Origin: Clostridia bacterium
Lineage (GTDB): Bacteria > Bacillota > Clostridia > Lutisporales > Lutisporaceae
Reading direction: 5' to 3'
Assembly: GCA_029256365.1 (NCBI GenBank)
Contig: JAQSYB010000003.1
Location: 1 to 19,655, forward strand
DNA length: 19,655 bases
Positions 1 through 7,455 of the stretch are shown here, piece after piece. The notes under the pieces were generated by a model, which was not told the origin of the DNA, made no database searches, and saw only the letters and a program-made list of their open reading frames with translations. Position 1 is the first letter of the stretch. The number at the start of each line of letters is the position of its first letter. The position numbers and the translations under genes were made by a program.

Positions 1-32
1 TTTTATTGATCGTTTTACTTATTTGTTTATAA

Positions 33-1286
33 TTAGTCCAGTCGAATGATACTCGCTCCAAGCTTGCGCATTTTATCCTCAATATTGATATAGCCTCTAT
101 CTATATGATAAACCTCTGAAATCTCCGTGGGCCCTTCTGCACAGAGCGCAGAAATGATAAGAGCTGCTCCAGCTCTCAAATCTGTAGCTTTTACCTTGGC
201 GCCGCTCAATCTTTCCACCCCTTCAATAATAGCACTTCTGCCATCAACCTTTATTTTGGCACCCATTAGCTTTAATTCATTTATATGCATAAATCGATTT
301 TCAAAAACCGTCTCTGTAACTACACTCGTACCTTTTGATACGCACATAGCACTCATCATGGGGGATTGCATATCAGTAGGAAAACCGGGATAGGGCAAAG
401 TCTTTATGTCTACTGACTTCAGGCGATCTGTTGCCTTTACCCGAATAGATTTTTCAAATTCATAGACCTCTGCTCCCATTTCCTTGAGCTTTGCTGTAAT
501 TGGCTTTACATGTTCTGGGACTACTCCATCCACAAGAACATCTCCTCTTGTAGCAGCCGCTGCCATCATAAAAGTGCCCGCTTCTATTCTATCTGGAATT
601 GCAGTATGCGTAGTACCCTTAAGATATTTTACACCTTCAATCCTTATGGTATCCGTGCCTGCCCCCTTAATTTTCGCTCCCATTTTGCTTAAGAAATTCG
701 ATAAATCTACTATCTCCGGCTCTTCTGCTGCATTCTCAATCGTAGTTAACCCCTCCGCCAGACAAGCAGCCATCATGATGTTTTCCGTTGCTCCTACACT
801 GGGGAAATCCAGATAAATACTATCACCTTTTAGCTTGTCGGCATATGCTTCAATATAGCCATGTCCTAGGGTAATATTGGCTCCCATAGCCGAAAAGCCT
901 TTAAGATGCAAATCGATAGGCCTTGAGCCTATTGCACAGCCACCTGGAAGTGATATTCGAATTTTGCCTAATTTAGCAAGCATAGGGCCCATAATTAAAA
1001 ATGAAGCACGCATTTTTCTTATAAGCTCATAGGATGTTTCAATGCTGCTTAGACTATTTGCACAAATCTCTAATGTATTATCATTCCTCAGATTAATCTC
1101 AGCGCCTAAAGAGTTTACTACTTCGACCATTACCTTTACGTCTTCTAAGGCCGCCATATCCTCCAAGATACACCTATCCTCTGTCAATAATGACGCTGCG
1201 ATAATAGGAAGGATTGCATTCTTGGCACAACTGATGTTTACAGTGCCTTGCAGTTGGCAAGGACTTTCTACAATTAAAGTCGACAA
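33..1286 (-). CDS. murA: UDP-N-acetylglucosamine 1-carboxyvinyltransferase (MurA)
   Basis: Catalyses the first committed step of peptidoglycan synthesis in the cytoplasm, transferring enolpyruvyl from PEP to UDP-GlcNAc. The family landmarks are present: the N-terminal SCAKNAILP segment with the substrate-binding Lys at residue 22, and the active-site loop LPGGCAIGSRPIDLH with catalytic Cys117, so it should be fosfomycin-sensitive by family knowledge. I chose the TTG at 1284-1286 as start because an AGGAGGA sits six bases upstream (1293-1299); this puts the Lys at 22 as in E. coli MurA and gives 417 residues, the family's usual length. The in-frame ATG at 1314-1316 has no ribosome binding site. 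It lies downstream of ywmB, 103 bases after that gene's stop, as in Bacillus and clostridia where the two are neighbours. Whether this is the murA1 or murA2 paralogue cannot be decided here. Confidence 0.96.
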   Translation of the reverse strand: MSTLIVESPCQLQGTVNISCAKNAILPIIAASLLTEDRCILEDMAALEDVKVMVEVVNSLGAEINLRNDNTLEICANSLSSIETSYELIRKMRASFLIMGPMLAKLGKIRISLPGGCAIGSRPIDLHLKGFSAMGANITLGHGYIEAYADKLKGDSIYLDFPSVGATENIMMAACLAEGLTTIENAAEEPEIVDLSNFLSKMGAKIKGAGTDTIRIEGVKYLKGTTHTAIPDRIEAGTFMMAAAATRGDVLVDGVVPEHVKPITAKLKEMGAEVYEFEKSIRVKATDRLKSVDIKTLPYPGFPTDMQSPMMSAMCVSKGTSVVTETVFENRFMHINELKLMGAKIKVDGRSAIIEGVERLSGAKVKATDLRAGAALIISALCAEGPTEISEVYHIDRGYINIEDKMRKLGASIIRLD

Positions 1287-1389
1287 TTTTGTTCCTCCTG
1301 TTATGACATTGCCCATAAAAATCCAATTATAAATAATAAAAATATAAAGCCCTATCAGTATTTCTATCCAAAATAAAAATTTCCATTCA

Positions 1390-2148
1390 TTAATATTCTA
1401 CATGTATTAAAGGTGATCCAATCCAAATATAAGTCTTGTCATCATAGGTACTATATCGCATAGCAATTTGCATGTTCACCTTCTTATTATTGGACAAAAC
1501 GAAATTGTTTATGTTGCCGCTAAAAGCAGAAATACTTTGTATTTCATTGTTTTGGAGTCCTTCTACCTCCTTTGCTTTGACAGAAGTCATCGCATCTGCT
1601 ATTTTACTACGCATGTCAGCTTCTGTAAGTCTTCCATCATATACGCCTATGACACAGCTGCTAATTTTCGGATGAATGCTTTTTAATTCAAAATATTGTT
1701 CCAGCTTCTGTCGTTCTGAAACCAGTTCCAAGCTATTGTTATCAATGGATACGTCAATTATCACATAGCTTTCCCAGCCCTTTTCTGTTTTGATTGACTC
1801 AACAGATAAATTATAATGTTTGTTATCCATGCTTGCATTTAAGGTTTGCTTGTTTATACTATCATTTACTTCTTCTACTATATGAACAGTTTGTTTATCA
1901 GGCTTAATAATTCCCAATAGCAAATTCATTTCTGCTGTTAATTGCTCTTCCGTCATAAAGCTATTGTTGATTCTTGACCATGAACTAAGGGTACTCTCCA
2001 AAACTTGAGCTTCTGTACTTTCTATACTCTTTATCAGTGAATCCTCAATGGAGGCCTGCTTTCTCCCAATGCCATATCTGCTGCTTGCAATAAGTGCGAT
2101 GCATACTATAAAAACAATAAATAACATAGCCATATATCTATTTCTCAT
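1390..2148 (-). CDS. ywmB: YwmB family protein (DUF1779), membrane-anchored
   Basis: A 252-residue protein of the YwmB family, whose function is not established. Residues about 5-23 form a hydrophobic N-terminal segment (AMLFIVFIVCIALIA) that should act as a signal anchor, placing the rest outside the membrane. The C-terminus ends with IGSPLIHVEY, matching the typical family ending (G-x-P-x-I...EY). The start is an ATG at 2146-2148 with AGGAGGGG four bases upstream. It directly precedes murA, the same adjacency as in B. subtilis (ywmB-murAA), which supports the assignment and suggests a link to envelope or sporulation biology. A weak candidate promoter lies upstream (TGGACA at 2303-2308 and TATTCT at 2279-2284, 18-base spacer). 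The family assignment rests mainly on context and the C-terminal motif. Confidence 0.8.
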   Translation of the reverse strand: MRNRYMAMLFIVFIVCIALIASSRYGIGRKQASIEDSLIKSIESTEAQVLESTLSSWSRINNSFMTEEQLTAEMNLLLGIIKPDKQTVHIVEEVNDSINKQTLNASMDNKHYNLSVESIKTEKGWESYVIIDVSIDNNSLELVSERQKLEQYFELKSIHPKISSCVIGVYDGRLTEADMRSKIADAMTSVKAKEVEGLQNNEIQSISAFSGNINNFVLSNNKKVNMQIAMRYSTYDDKTYIWIGSPLIHVEY

Positions 2149-2243
2149 ACTACCCCTCCTTACTATACAAATTCATAACATATAGTTACTTTAAATTATT
2201 GCCGCGGTATTTTTTTTTATACAATAATTTATTAGAAGGAGGC

Positions 2244-2324
2244 ATGATGAATGACCTTTCAAAATGTTTCTACTATATAGAATATGTATCTACAAAAACC
2301 AGTGTCCATAGTTATACTACCTAA
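2244..2324 (+). CDS. possible small protein or leader peptide, 26 codons
   Basis: A short plus-strand ORF in the region upstream of ywmB, opposite to all neighbouring genes. A perfect AGGAGG (2237-2242) is followed by two consecutive in-frame ATGs (2244 and 2247); the ORF reads MMNDLSKCFYYIEYVSTKTS and ends at TAA 2322-2324. The spacing is short (1 or 4 bases). A third ATG at 2251 has the ideal 8-base spacing but lies in another frame and opens only nine codons (to TAG 2278-2280). A poor -10-like TACAAT lies at 2220-2225. No function is recognised; it could be a genuine small protein, a leader peptide, or a decayed gene start. Confidence 0.3.
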   Translation: MMNDLSKCFYYIEYVSTKTSVHSYTT

Positions 2325-2328
2325 TAAA

Positions 2329-2360
2329 ATAAAAAAAAGAGCGGATATCATTCCGCTCTT
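2329..2360 (-). terminator. Rho-independent terminator after the CoA-transferase pair
   Basis: On the minus strand a nine-base-pair stem AAGAGCGGA / TCCGCTCTT (2337-2345 with 2352-2360) with a six-base loop is followed by an uninterrupted run of T. It starts about ten bases after the stop codon of the beta subunit gene and closes that unit. Confidence 0.9.
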
Positions 2361-2369
2361 GTATTCCTG

Positions 2370-3035
2370 TTAAACGTCCATTACCTTTAGATCTTCTGCA
2401 ATGATCAGCTCTGCTTCTGTCATACTGACAATTTCCTCGACGGTTGTTTCTGGTGCTATTTCAGTCAGCATCAAGCCTTGTGGCGTAACCATCATAACGC
2501 CCATTTCTGTGACAATCATATCAACCTCACCTGCTGCTGTCAGCGGAAGATTGCACTGCTTGAGTATCTTTGCATCACCCTTTGCAGTATGCTCCATGGC
2601 TACGATTACCTTTTTTGCTCCAACTACAAGATCCATAGCGCCGCCCATACCTGGCACCATTTTTCCTGGTATCATCCAATTTGCAAGATTGCCTTTCTGG
2701 TCTACTTGCAGCGCACCTAGAACTGTAATATCCAAGTGACCGCCTCTAATAATTGTAAAGGACATGGCACTGTCAAAATACGCTGCTCCTTTTACATGAG
2801 ATGCTGGCTGTGCCCCTGCATTTACTACCTTTCTGTCCTCATCTTCAGGCTTTGGAGTTGGTCCAAGGCCAACGAAGCCATTTTCAGAATGAAGTAGTAC
2901 GTCTACTCCCTCTGGTATATAGTTAACTACCTGGGTAGGCAATCCTATTCCTAAATTAACCAAATCCCCGTCCTTAAGCTCTTTGGCTACTCTTTTGACA
3001 ATCACTTCACGCTTTCTATCCTTATCTTGAATCAC
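2370..3035 (-). CDS. atoA: 3-oxoacid / acetoacetate-type CoA-transferase, beta subunit
   Basis: Beta subunit of a family I CoA-transferase, which moves CoA between an acyl-CoA and a free acid (acetoacetate, butyrate or acetate in clostridia) through a glutamyl-CoA thioester. The catalytic glutamate is in the motif LLHSENGFVGLGP (Glu51 of this protein), and the N-terminal block GDLVNLGIGLPTQV is typical. The first in-frame GTG (3042-3044) overlaps its ribosome binding site AAGGAG; the GTG at 3033-3035 has eight-base spacing and gives 221 residues, the usual subunit length, so I use it. It lies 41 bases downstream of the alpha subunit gene, clearly co-transcribed, and is followed by a strong terminator. 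Exact substrates (butyrate-acetoacetate, acetate-acetoacetate or another 3-oxoacid) cannot be read from sequence; the symbol is by family. Confidence 0.9.
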   Translation of the reverse strand: MIQDKDRKREVIVKRVAKELKDGDLVNLGIGLPTQVVNYIPEGVDVLLHSENGFVGLGPTPKPEDEDRKVVNAGAQPASHVKGAAYFDSAMSFTIIRGGHLDITVLGALQVDQKGNLANWMIPGKMVPGMGGAMDLVVGAKKVIVAMEHTAKGDAKILKQCNLPLTAAGEVDMIVTEMGVMMVTPQGLMLTEIAPETTVEEIVSMTEAELIIAEDLKVMDV

Positions 3036-3076
3036 AAAGCTCACTCCTTCATATCAATTTCTATAGAACAGCCTGG

Positions 3077-3721
3077 CTACTCTACAATTACATCGACAAA
3101 TATTGATGGTGTCATAACATCCGAGGGATCGATTTCCCCTACTTCCACAACCTTTTCGGCTTCAACGATAACCAAATCTGCAGCAGTAGCCATCAAGGTA
3201 TTGAAGTTTCTTGTTGACTTGTTGTAATAAACATTTCCCTTTTTGTCAACGATACAACCCTTTATCAGCGCTACGTCAGCCTTTAGAGGAAGCTCTAGCA
3301 AGTAATCCTTGCCTCCTACGTTCAGCTTTTGCTTGCCCTGTTCTACAATTGTTCCGATACCTGTTGGTGTAAGCACTCCGCCTAGACCTGCCCCTGCAGC
3401 TCTTACTCTTTCTGCAAGAGTTCCTTGTGGCACAAGCTCCACCTCTAATTCTCCAGCATTCATCTGTCTTCCTGACTCTGGATTGGTACCTATATGTGAT
3501 ATAATCGCTTTGCTTACATTCTTGTTTACTACCCACTTGCCTACACCCTTATCAGGGAAGGCTGTATCATTGCAGATAAGGGTTATATTCTTTATTCCTT
3601 TTGCAATAACAGCATCAATCAATTTTTCAGGTGAGCCTACTCCCAAAAATCCACCAACAGCAATGGTCATTCCGTCTTTAATAGAATCCAAAGCCTGGTC
3701 AATTGTCTTTATTTTATTCAC
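3077..3721 (-). CDS. atoD: 3-oxoacid / acetoacetate-type CoA-transferase, alpha subunit
   Basis: Alpha subunit of the same heteromeric CoA-transferase, 214 residues, with the glycine-rich CoA-binding segment AVGGFLGVGSPEKLIDA near residues 22-38 and the conserved stretch LTPTGIGTIVEQGK. Start is a GTG (3719-3721) preceded by GGGGGTG with a five-base spacer. A TATAAT (3778-3783) and a perfect 15-base palindrome (3751-3765) lie between it and wecB, so the pair probably has its own regulated promoter. In lysine fermentation this enzyme class exchanges CoA between butyryl-CoA and acetoacetate; a kce gene 15 kb away makes that role plausible, but the enzyme could equally serve general butyrate or acetone-type metabolism. 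Confidence 0.9.
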   Translation of the reverse strand: MNKIKTIDQALDSIKDGMTIAVGGFLGVGSPEKLIDAVIAKGIKNITLICNDTAFPDKGVGKWVVNKNVSKAIISHIGTNPESGRQMNAGELEVELVPQGTLAERVRAAGAGLGGVLTPTGIGTIVEQGKQKLNVGGKDYLLELPLKADVALIKGCIVDKKGNVYYNKSTRNFNTLMATAADLVIVEAEKVVEVGEIDPSDVMTPSIFVDVIVE

Positions 3722-3750
3722 ACTTACACCCCCATAGTATAAAGCTAAAA

Positions 3751-3783
3751 TTTACTAGTAGTAAAGTTTACAGATATATTATA
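3751..3783 (-). promoter_or_regulatory. promoter -10 and palindromic operator for the CoA-transferase pair
   Basis: On the minus strand a perfect TATAAT (3783 to 3778) has no good -35 at 17 bases; TTGTGG lies 20 bases upstream. Just downstream of the expected start of transcription is a perfect 7-1-7 palindrome, TTTACTA-C-TAGTAAA (3751-3765), in the position where a repressor would block the promoter. The regulator is not identified. Confidence 0.5.
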
Positions 3784-3820
3784 GTACATCTGCTTCTATA
3801 TATCCACAATCTGACTGTAC

Positions 3821-4975
3821 TTATTTTGCTTCCGCTTTGAAGTCTTCTGGTCTTGTTTCTCTTTTGCCAAAGTGATACAACATCGCCTCTAATATCCTTT
3901 GAGAAGCGAAACCATCTCCATATGGATTTACGGCGTTTGCCATCTTGTTGTATTGTTCCTTGTCCTCTAGCAGCTCTTCTGTCAGATTGATTATGTTGGT
4001 TTTGTCCGTCCCTGCCAGCTTTAAAGTGCCAAATTCAATGGCCTCCGGTCTCTCCGTTTCATTTCTAAGCACCAGCACAGGCTTGCCCAAAGAAGGCGCT
4101 TCCTCTTGCAATCCACCGGAATCAGTCAATATCAGATAGCTTCTATCCATTACATTGTGCATTTCTTCTGCATCCAAAGGATCCAAGAGATGCACCCTAT
4201 CACAGCTTCCCAAAATCTCACGGGCTGTTTCTTGTACTGCAGGATTTTTGTGGACTGCATATACGATTTCAACATCCTCATACTTCTCCGCAACATGCTT
4301 TAACGCATTGCAGATGTTTTGCAACGGTTCCCCTAGATTTTCTCTTCTATGCGCTGTTACAAGTATAATTCTCTTATTTTGATAATCCAACTGCTGCAAT
4401 TCAGGAGAGGTATACTTAAAGCCTTTGTTAACCGTTGTCTTAAGTGCATCTATCGCAGTATTCCCTGTAATAAAAATACCTTCTTGGTCCATTCCTTCTC
4501 TCAGCAAATTTGCTTTCGAGTTATCTGTAGGAGCAAAGTGCAAATCTGCAATAACCCCTGTAAGCTTTCTGTTCAATTCCTCAGGAAACGGAGAATACTT
4601 ATGAAAGGTTCTAAGACCTGCCTCTACATGCCCAACCTTCACCTTGTTATAAAAGGCTGCTAAGGAACCAACAAAGGTAGTGGTCGTATCTCCATGAACC
4701 AGCACAATATCAGGCTGGTACTCTTTGATTACCTTTTCTAATCCGATCAATGCGTTGGTTGTGATATCTGTAAGTGTCTGCCTATTTTTCATAATATCCA
4801 AATCAAAATCCGGCACAATATCAAAGATCTTAAGCACTTGATCCAGCATTTCCCTATGCTGTGCTGTTACGCATACCTTTGATTCAAAGGCTTCATGCTT
4901 CTCAAGTGCTTTTATCAAAGGTGCCATCTTTATTGCTTCAGGTCTCGTCCCAAATATAGACAATACTTTTATCAT
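3821..4975 (-). CDS. wecB: UDP-N-acetylglucosamine 2-epimerase (non-hydrolysing)
   Basis: Interconverts UDP-GlcNAc and UDP-ManNAc, the donor for the linkage unit of wall teichoic acid or related wall polymers (called mnaA in Bacillus). Family motifs appear in order: FGTRPEAIKMAPL at the N-terminus, VHGDTTTT, HVEAGLRT, the TAHRREN block and DSGGLQEEAPSLGKPVL with NETERPEA. I start it at the ATG 4973-4975, giving 384 residues, with an AAGGAAGAGG upstream; an in-frame extension to 5026 would add 17 residues that overlap a hairpin and have no ribosome binding site. It follows tagO in what looks like one unit, so the two act in the same wall-polymer pathway. No clear terminator follows. Confidence 0.95.
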   Translation of the reverse strand: MIKVLSIFGTRPEAIKMAPLIKALEKHEAFESKVCVTAQHREMLDQVLKIFDIVPDFDLDIMKNRQTLTDITTNALIGLEKVIKEYQPDIVLVHGDTTTTFVGSLAAFYNKVKVGHVEAGLRTFHKYSPFPEELNRKLTGVIADLHFAPTDNSKANLLREGMDQEGIFITGNTAIDALKTTVNKGFKYTSPELQQLDYQNKRIILVTAHRRENLGEPLQNICNALKHVAEKYEDVEIVYAVHKNPAVQETAREILGSCDRVHLLDPLDAEEMHNVMDRSYLILTDSGGLQEEAPSLGKPVLVLRNETERPEAIEFGTLKLAGTDKTNIINLTEELLEDKEQYNKMANAVNPYGDGFASQRILEAMLYHFGKRETRPEDFKAEAK

Positions 4976-5004
4976 TTTCCTCTTCCTTTCTCTATACGAA
5001 ATGA

Positions 5005-5029
5005 AGGGTGAGATACTAGCTCTCACCCT
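5005..5029 (-). other. intercistronic hairpin between tagO and wecB
   Basis: A nine-base-pair perfect stem AGGGTGAGA / TCTCACCCT with a seven-base loop lies between the tagO stop and the wecB ribosome binding site. On the minus strand it is followed by TTCATTTC rather than a T run, so it is a poor terminator; it may stabilise the tagO message or reduce readthrough into wecB. Confidence 0.55.
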
Positions 5030-5037
5030 ATTTTAAC

Positions 5038-6096
5038 CTACACCTCTATATTACTATCACTTGTTTTTGGCTCTGTGTGTCCCAAGTATCTTACGCCCAT
5101 AGAGGCTAAGAAAAAAACCGCAATTACCAAAACAATCGCTACCTTCAAAGTCGCTTCCACCAATACTACTGCACCAAAGCCAAGTACAGCACTGATGCTG
5201 TACAATGTCAGCACAGCCTGCTTCTGGGATAACCCGATATCCAAAAGCTTATGATGCAAATGGCCTTTGTCTGCTTCCATAAAGGATTTTCCACTAAGTC
5301 CTCTTCTTATTATGGCCATTAATGTATCAAAAATGGGAAGTCCAATTGCAAATATGGGAATCAGTATGGAAAGCGCCGCAGCACTTTTCAGAACCCCCAT
5401 AATAGATATTACAGCCAGCATATAGCCCAATAATAAGGAGCCGGTATCACCCATAAATATCTTTGCTGGATTGAAGTTATATGGCAAAAATCCTATGGTA
5501 GACCCTGCAAGAATCGCTGCTAGTGTAACGATATAGAGATCACCAGTAAATGAGGCTACCGCTGCCAAGGTCAATGCTGATATCGTTGATATTCCAGCTG
5601 CCAATCCATCCAAACCATCTATCAGGTTTATGGCATTGGTTACCCCAACTATCCATACCATAGTCAATGGATATGCCCACATTCCCAATTCAATAGATTG
5701 TCTTGCATCTCCAAATATCAAGTGCATTGGGTTTGTAACACGGACAACCAATACTCCACCATACATAACAAACACTGCAGCAACAATCTGTACCAAAAGC
5801 TTTACCTTTGCTGATAGAGGCTTTATATCGTCAAAATAACCCATGGTTACAATAATTACTGCACCTGCCAGTACACTGATCAATCTGGTGTCCATCTTTA
5901 CGGTTGTCAAGACCGCTACCATAAAGCCGATGAATATTGCGATTCCACCAAGCCTAGGTATTGGAACTGTATGTACCCGTCTACTATCTTTTGGGACATC
6001 TATAGCACCCACTCTGTTTGCCAGTTTGATTACAAATGGTGTTGACAAATACGCAACAGACACAGCAATCAAGAATGCTATATATATTTTTTCCAT
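5038..6096 (-). CDS. tagO: undecaprenyl-phosphate GlcNAc-1-phosphate transferase (TagO/WecA family)
   Basis: A polytopic membrane enzyme of the MraY/WecA superfamily that attaches GlcNAc-1-phosphate to undecaprenyl phosphate, starting wall-polymer synthesis. Motifs are the Mg2+-binding aspartates in MGYFDDIKPLS (Asp89-Asp90), the NAINLIDGLDGLAAG block (154-168), FMGDTGS (214-220) and the cytoplasmic GHLHHKLL histidine motif (278-285) characteristic of the WecA/TagO branch. Many hydrophobic segments cover its 352 residues, as expected. The ATG start has GGGAGTGG four bases upstream. A near-consensus promoter lies about 90 bases upstream, and wecB follows, so lipid-linked GlcNAc and UDP-ManNAc synthesis are transcribed together. 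MraY itself is less likely because of the partner gene and the HLHH motif. Confidence 0.93.
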   Translation of the reverse strand: MEKIYIAFLIAVSVAYLSTPFVIKLANRVGAIDVPKDSRRVHTVPIPRLGGIAIFIGFMVAVLTTVKMDTRLISVLAGAVIIVTMGYFDDIKPLSAKVKLLVQIVAAVFVMYGGVLVVRVTNPMHLIFGDARQSIELGMWAYPLTMVWIVGVTNAINLIDGLDGLAAGISTISALTLAAVASFTGDLYIVTLAAILAGSTIGFLPYNFNPAKIFMGDTGSLLLGYMLAVISIMGVLKSAAALSILIPIFAIGLPIFDTLMAIIRRGLSGKSFMEADKGHLHHKLLDIGLSQKQAVLTLYSISAVLGFGAVVLVEATLKVAIVLVIAVFFLASMGVRYLGHTEPKTSDSNIEV

Positions 6097-6186
6097 TTTA
6101 CCACTCCCAAGTTATGTTAAGATTGTTAATTTATATACGCTCAATTATAAAAACTTGTACTATACACTTATATTATCACAATTACA

Positions 6187-6215
6187 ATTTTATATGAGTC
6201 AATTTTCCTTGTCAA
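6187..6215 (-). promoter_or_regulatory. sigma-A promoter of tagO-wecB
   Basis: Minus strand TTGACA (6215 to 6210, perfect -35), 17-base spacer, TAAAAT (6192 to 6187). Transcription would start near 6180, about 84 bases before tagO. A second TTGACT lies inside the spacer with GATAAT 19 bases further on, a possible weaker overlapping promoter. The rest of the 6097-6323 gap is AT-rich with two short weak hairpins (6271-6290 and 6297-6319) and no gene that I can see. Confidence 0.8.
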
Positions 6216-6323
6216 ACCAGATAATCATTGATTTTCAGTCGGTGCAATCATTATAACCTAATATTTCAATAACACATGGTGCTATTGTTCTTATTAGAAG
6301 ATTATTCTCTGAAATCTTCTTTT

Positions 6324-6767
6324 TTAAACACGGAGCCTTACATATTCGATGCCTGATTCCTCTAGCATTTTTAATGCCAAAGCATCATTATAAGCTTCTC
6401 TTGTTACGATTCTAGTAATTCCGGAATTAATAATCATTTTTGTACACAAAATGCATGGAGAAACCGTTGTATAAATCGTCCCATTTTGTATAGACACGCC
6501 AAAAACTGCTGCTTGAATAATTGCATTCTGCTCAGCATGGGTTCCCCTGCATAGTTCGTGTCTTTCGCCTGAGGGAACTTTTAGCTCATCCCTCAAGCAT
6601 CCAACCTCGCCACAGTGTTTCAAGCCTGCCGGTGTGCCATTATAGCCTGTCGTAAGGATACGCTTTTCTCTTACGATTACGGCACCGACTTGCCGCCTCA
6701 TACAGGTAGACCTTGTTTTGACCATGTCGGCAATATTCATAAAATATTCATCCCATGTAGGTCTCAC
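6324..6767 (-). CDS. deoxycytidylate (dCMP) deaminase
   Basis: Deaminates dCMP to dUMP, feeding dTTP synthesis. The zinc-dependent cytidine/deoxycytidylate deaminase signature is complete: HAEQNAI (zinc ligand His77, proton-shuttle Glu79) and PCILC (Cys105 and Cys108). An extra Cys/His cluster (HCGEVGC at 51-57 and HELCRGTH at 70-77) resembles the second zinc site seen in several dCMP deaminases. Length is 147 residues, as is usual. Start is a GTG (6765-6767) with GGAGGTG five bases upstream. It is the last gene of the ywlC-ywlE-rpiB-upp unit, 32 bases after upp, consistent with pyrimidine salvage. The Bacillus homologue is comEB, whose competence role is not needed to explain it. No convincing terminator follows. 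Confidence 0.93.
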   Translation of the reverse strand: MRPTWDEYFMNIADMVKTRSTCMRRQVGAVIVREKRILTTGYNGTPAGLKHCGEVGCLRDELKVPSGERHELCRGTHAEQNAIIQAAVFGVSIQNGTIYTTVSPCILCTKMIINSGITRIVTREAYNDALALKMLEESGIEYVRLRV

Positions 6768-6799
6768 AAAAACACCTCCAAGCTTATTAAGCCTTAGCC

Positions 6800-7438
6800 T
6801 TATTTTGTTCCAAACAATCTATCTCCAGCATCGCCCAAACCAGGAACGATATATCCATGATCATTTAGCTTTTCATCTACAGCTGCTACGTATATTTCAA
6901 CATCTGGATGCGCTTCTGCAACTGCCTTTACTCCTTCTGGAGCTGCAATCAGATTAACCAGCTTTATGCTCTTGGCTCCTCTATCCTTCAAGAAATTAAT
7001 CGCTGCAACTGCAGAACCACCTGTTGCAAGCATTGGATCCAGAACAATCAGGTCTCTTTCTGCTACATCACTAGGAAGCTTGCAGTAATATTCAACAGGC
7101 TGTAAAGTTTCAGGATCTCTATATAGACCTATATGACCCACCTTTGCAGCAGGGATAAGCTTTAGCATACCATCTACCATACCCAAGCCAGCTCTAAGTA
7201 TCGGTATGATACCTAGCTTTTTGCCAGCGATCACTTTTGATTTTGTCATACATACAGGCGTTTCAATTTCTACTTCTTCTACTGTAAGATTTCTGGTAAC
7301 TTCATAGCCCATCAGCATAGAAAGCTCTTCAACTAGCTCTCTGAATTCCTTTACACCAGTTTCTTTATTCCTCAAAATTGTTAGCTTATGCTGTATCATT
7401 GGATGATCCATAACGGTTACATTGTTATATTTTTGCAT
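6800..7438 (-). CDS. upp: uracil phosphoribosyltransferase
   Basis: Makes UMP from uracil and PRPP in pyrimidine salvage. The PRPP-binding loop LIVLDPMLATGGSA (residues 130-143), the N-terminal DHPMIQHKLTILRNKETG block and the C-terminal uracil-binding region YIVPGLGDAGDRLFGTK are all typical of UPRT. The length, 212 residues, is standard. The ATG start at 7436-7438 has GGGGAGG about seven bases upstream. It lies 17 bases after rpiB and precedes the dCMP deaminase, inside an obvious operon. No PyrR-type attenuator is visible ahead of it, so control is probably at the operon promoter. Confidence 0.97.
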   Translation of the reverse strand: MQKYNNVTVMDHPMIQHKLTILRNKETGVKEFRELVEELSMLMGYEVTRNLTVEEVEIETPVCMTKSKVIAGKKLGIIPILRAGLGMVDGMLKLIPAAKVGHIGLYRDPETLQPVEYYCKLPSDVAERDLIVLDPMLATGGSAVAAINFLKDRGAKSIKLVNLIAAPEGVKAVAEAHPDVEIYVAAVDEKLNDHGYIVPGLGDAGDRLFGTK

Positions 7439-7455
7439 TTGTTTGCCTCCCCTTA

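Noticed and set aside
484..816. Long plus-strand open frames inside murA, the CoA-transferase, wecB, tagO, ywlC and kce genes
   Set aside because: They are antisense shadows of strongly conserved minus-strand genes; no recognisable domains or well-placed binding sites.
4976..5026. Seventeen-residue extension of WecB
   Set aside because: It overlaps the intercistronic hairpin and the purine-rich binding site; conserved homology starts at MIKVLSIFGTRPEA.
6271..6319. Two short hairpins between the dCMP deaminase stop and the tagO promoter, one (6297-6319) followed by a T run on the plus strand
   Set aside because: No plus-strand gene ends here, and neither stem is followed by a T run on the minus strand, where a terminator would be needed. 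Seven to eight weak base pairs in AT-rich DNA are not convincing.
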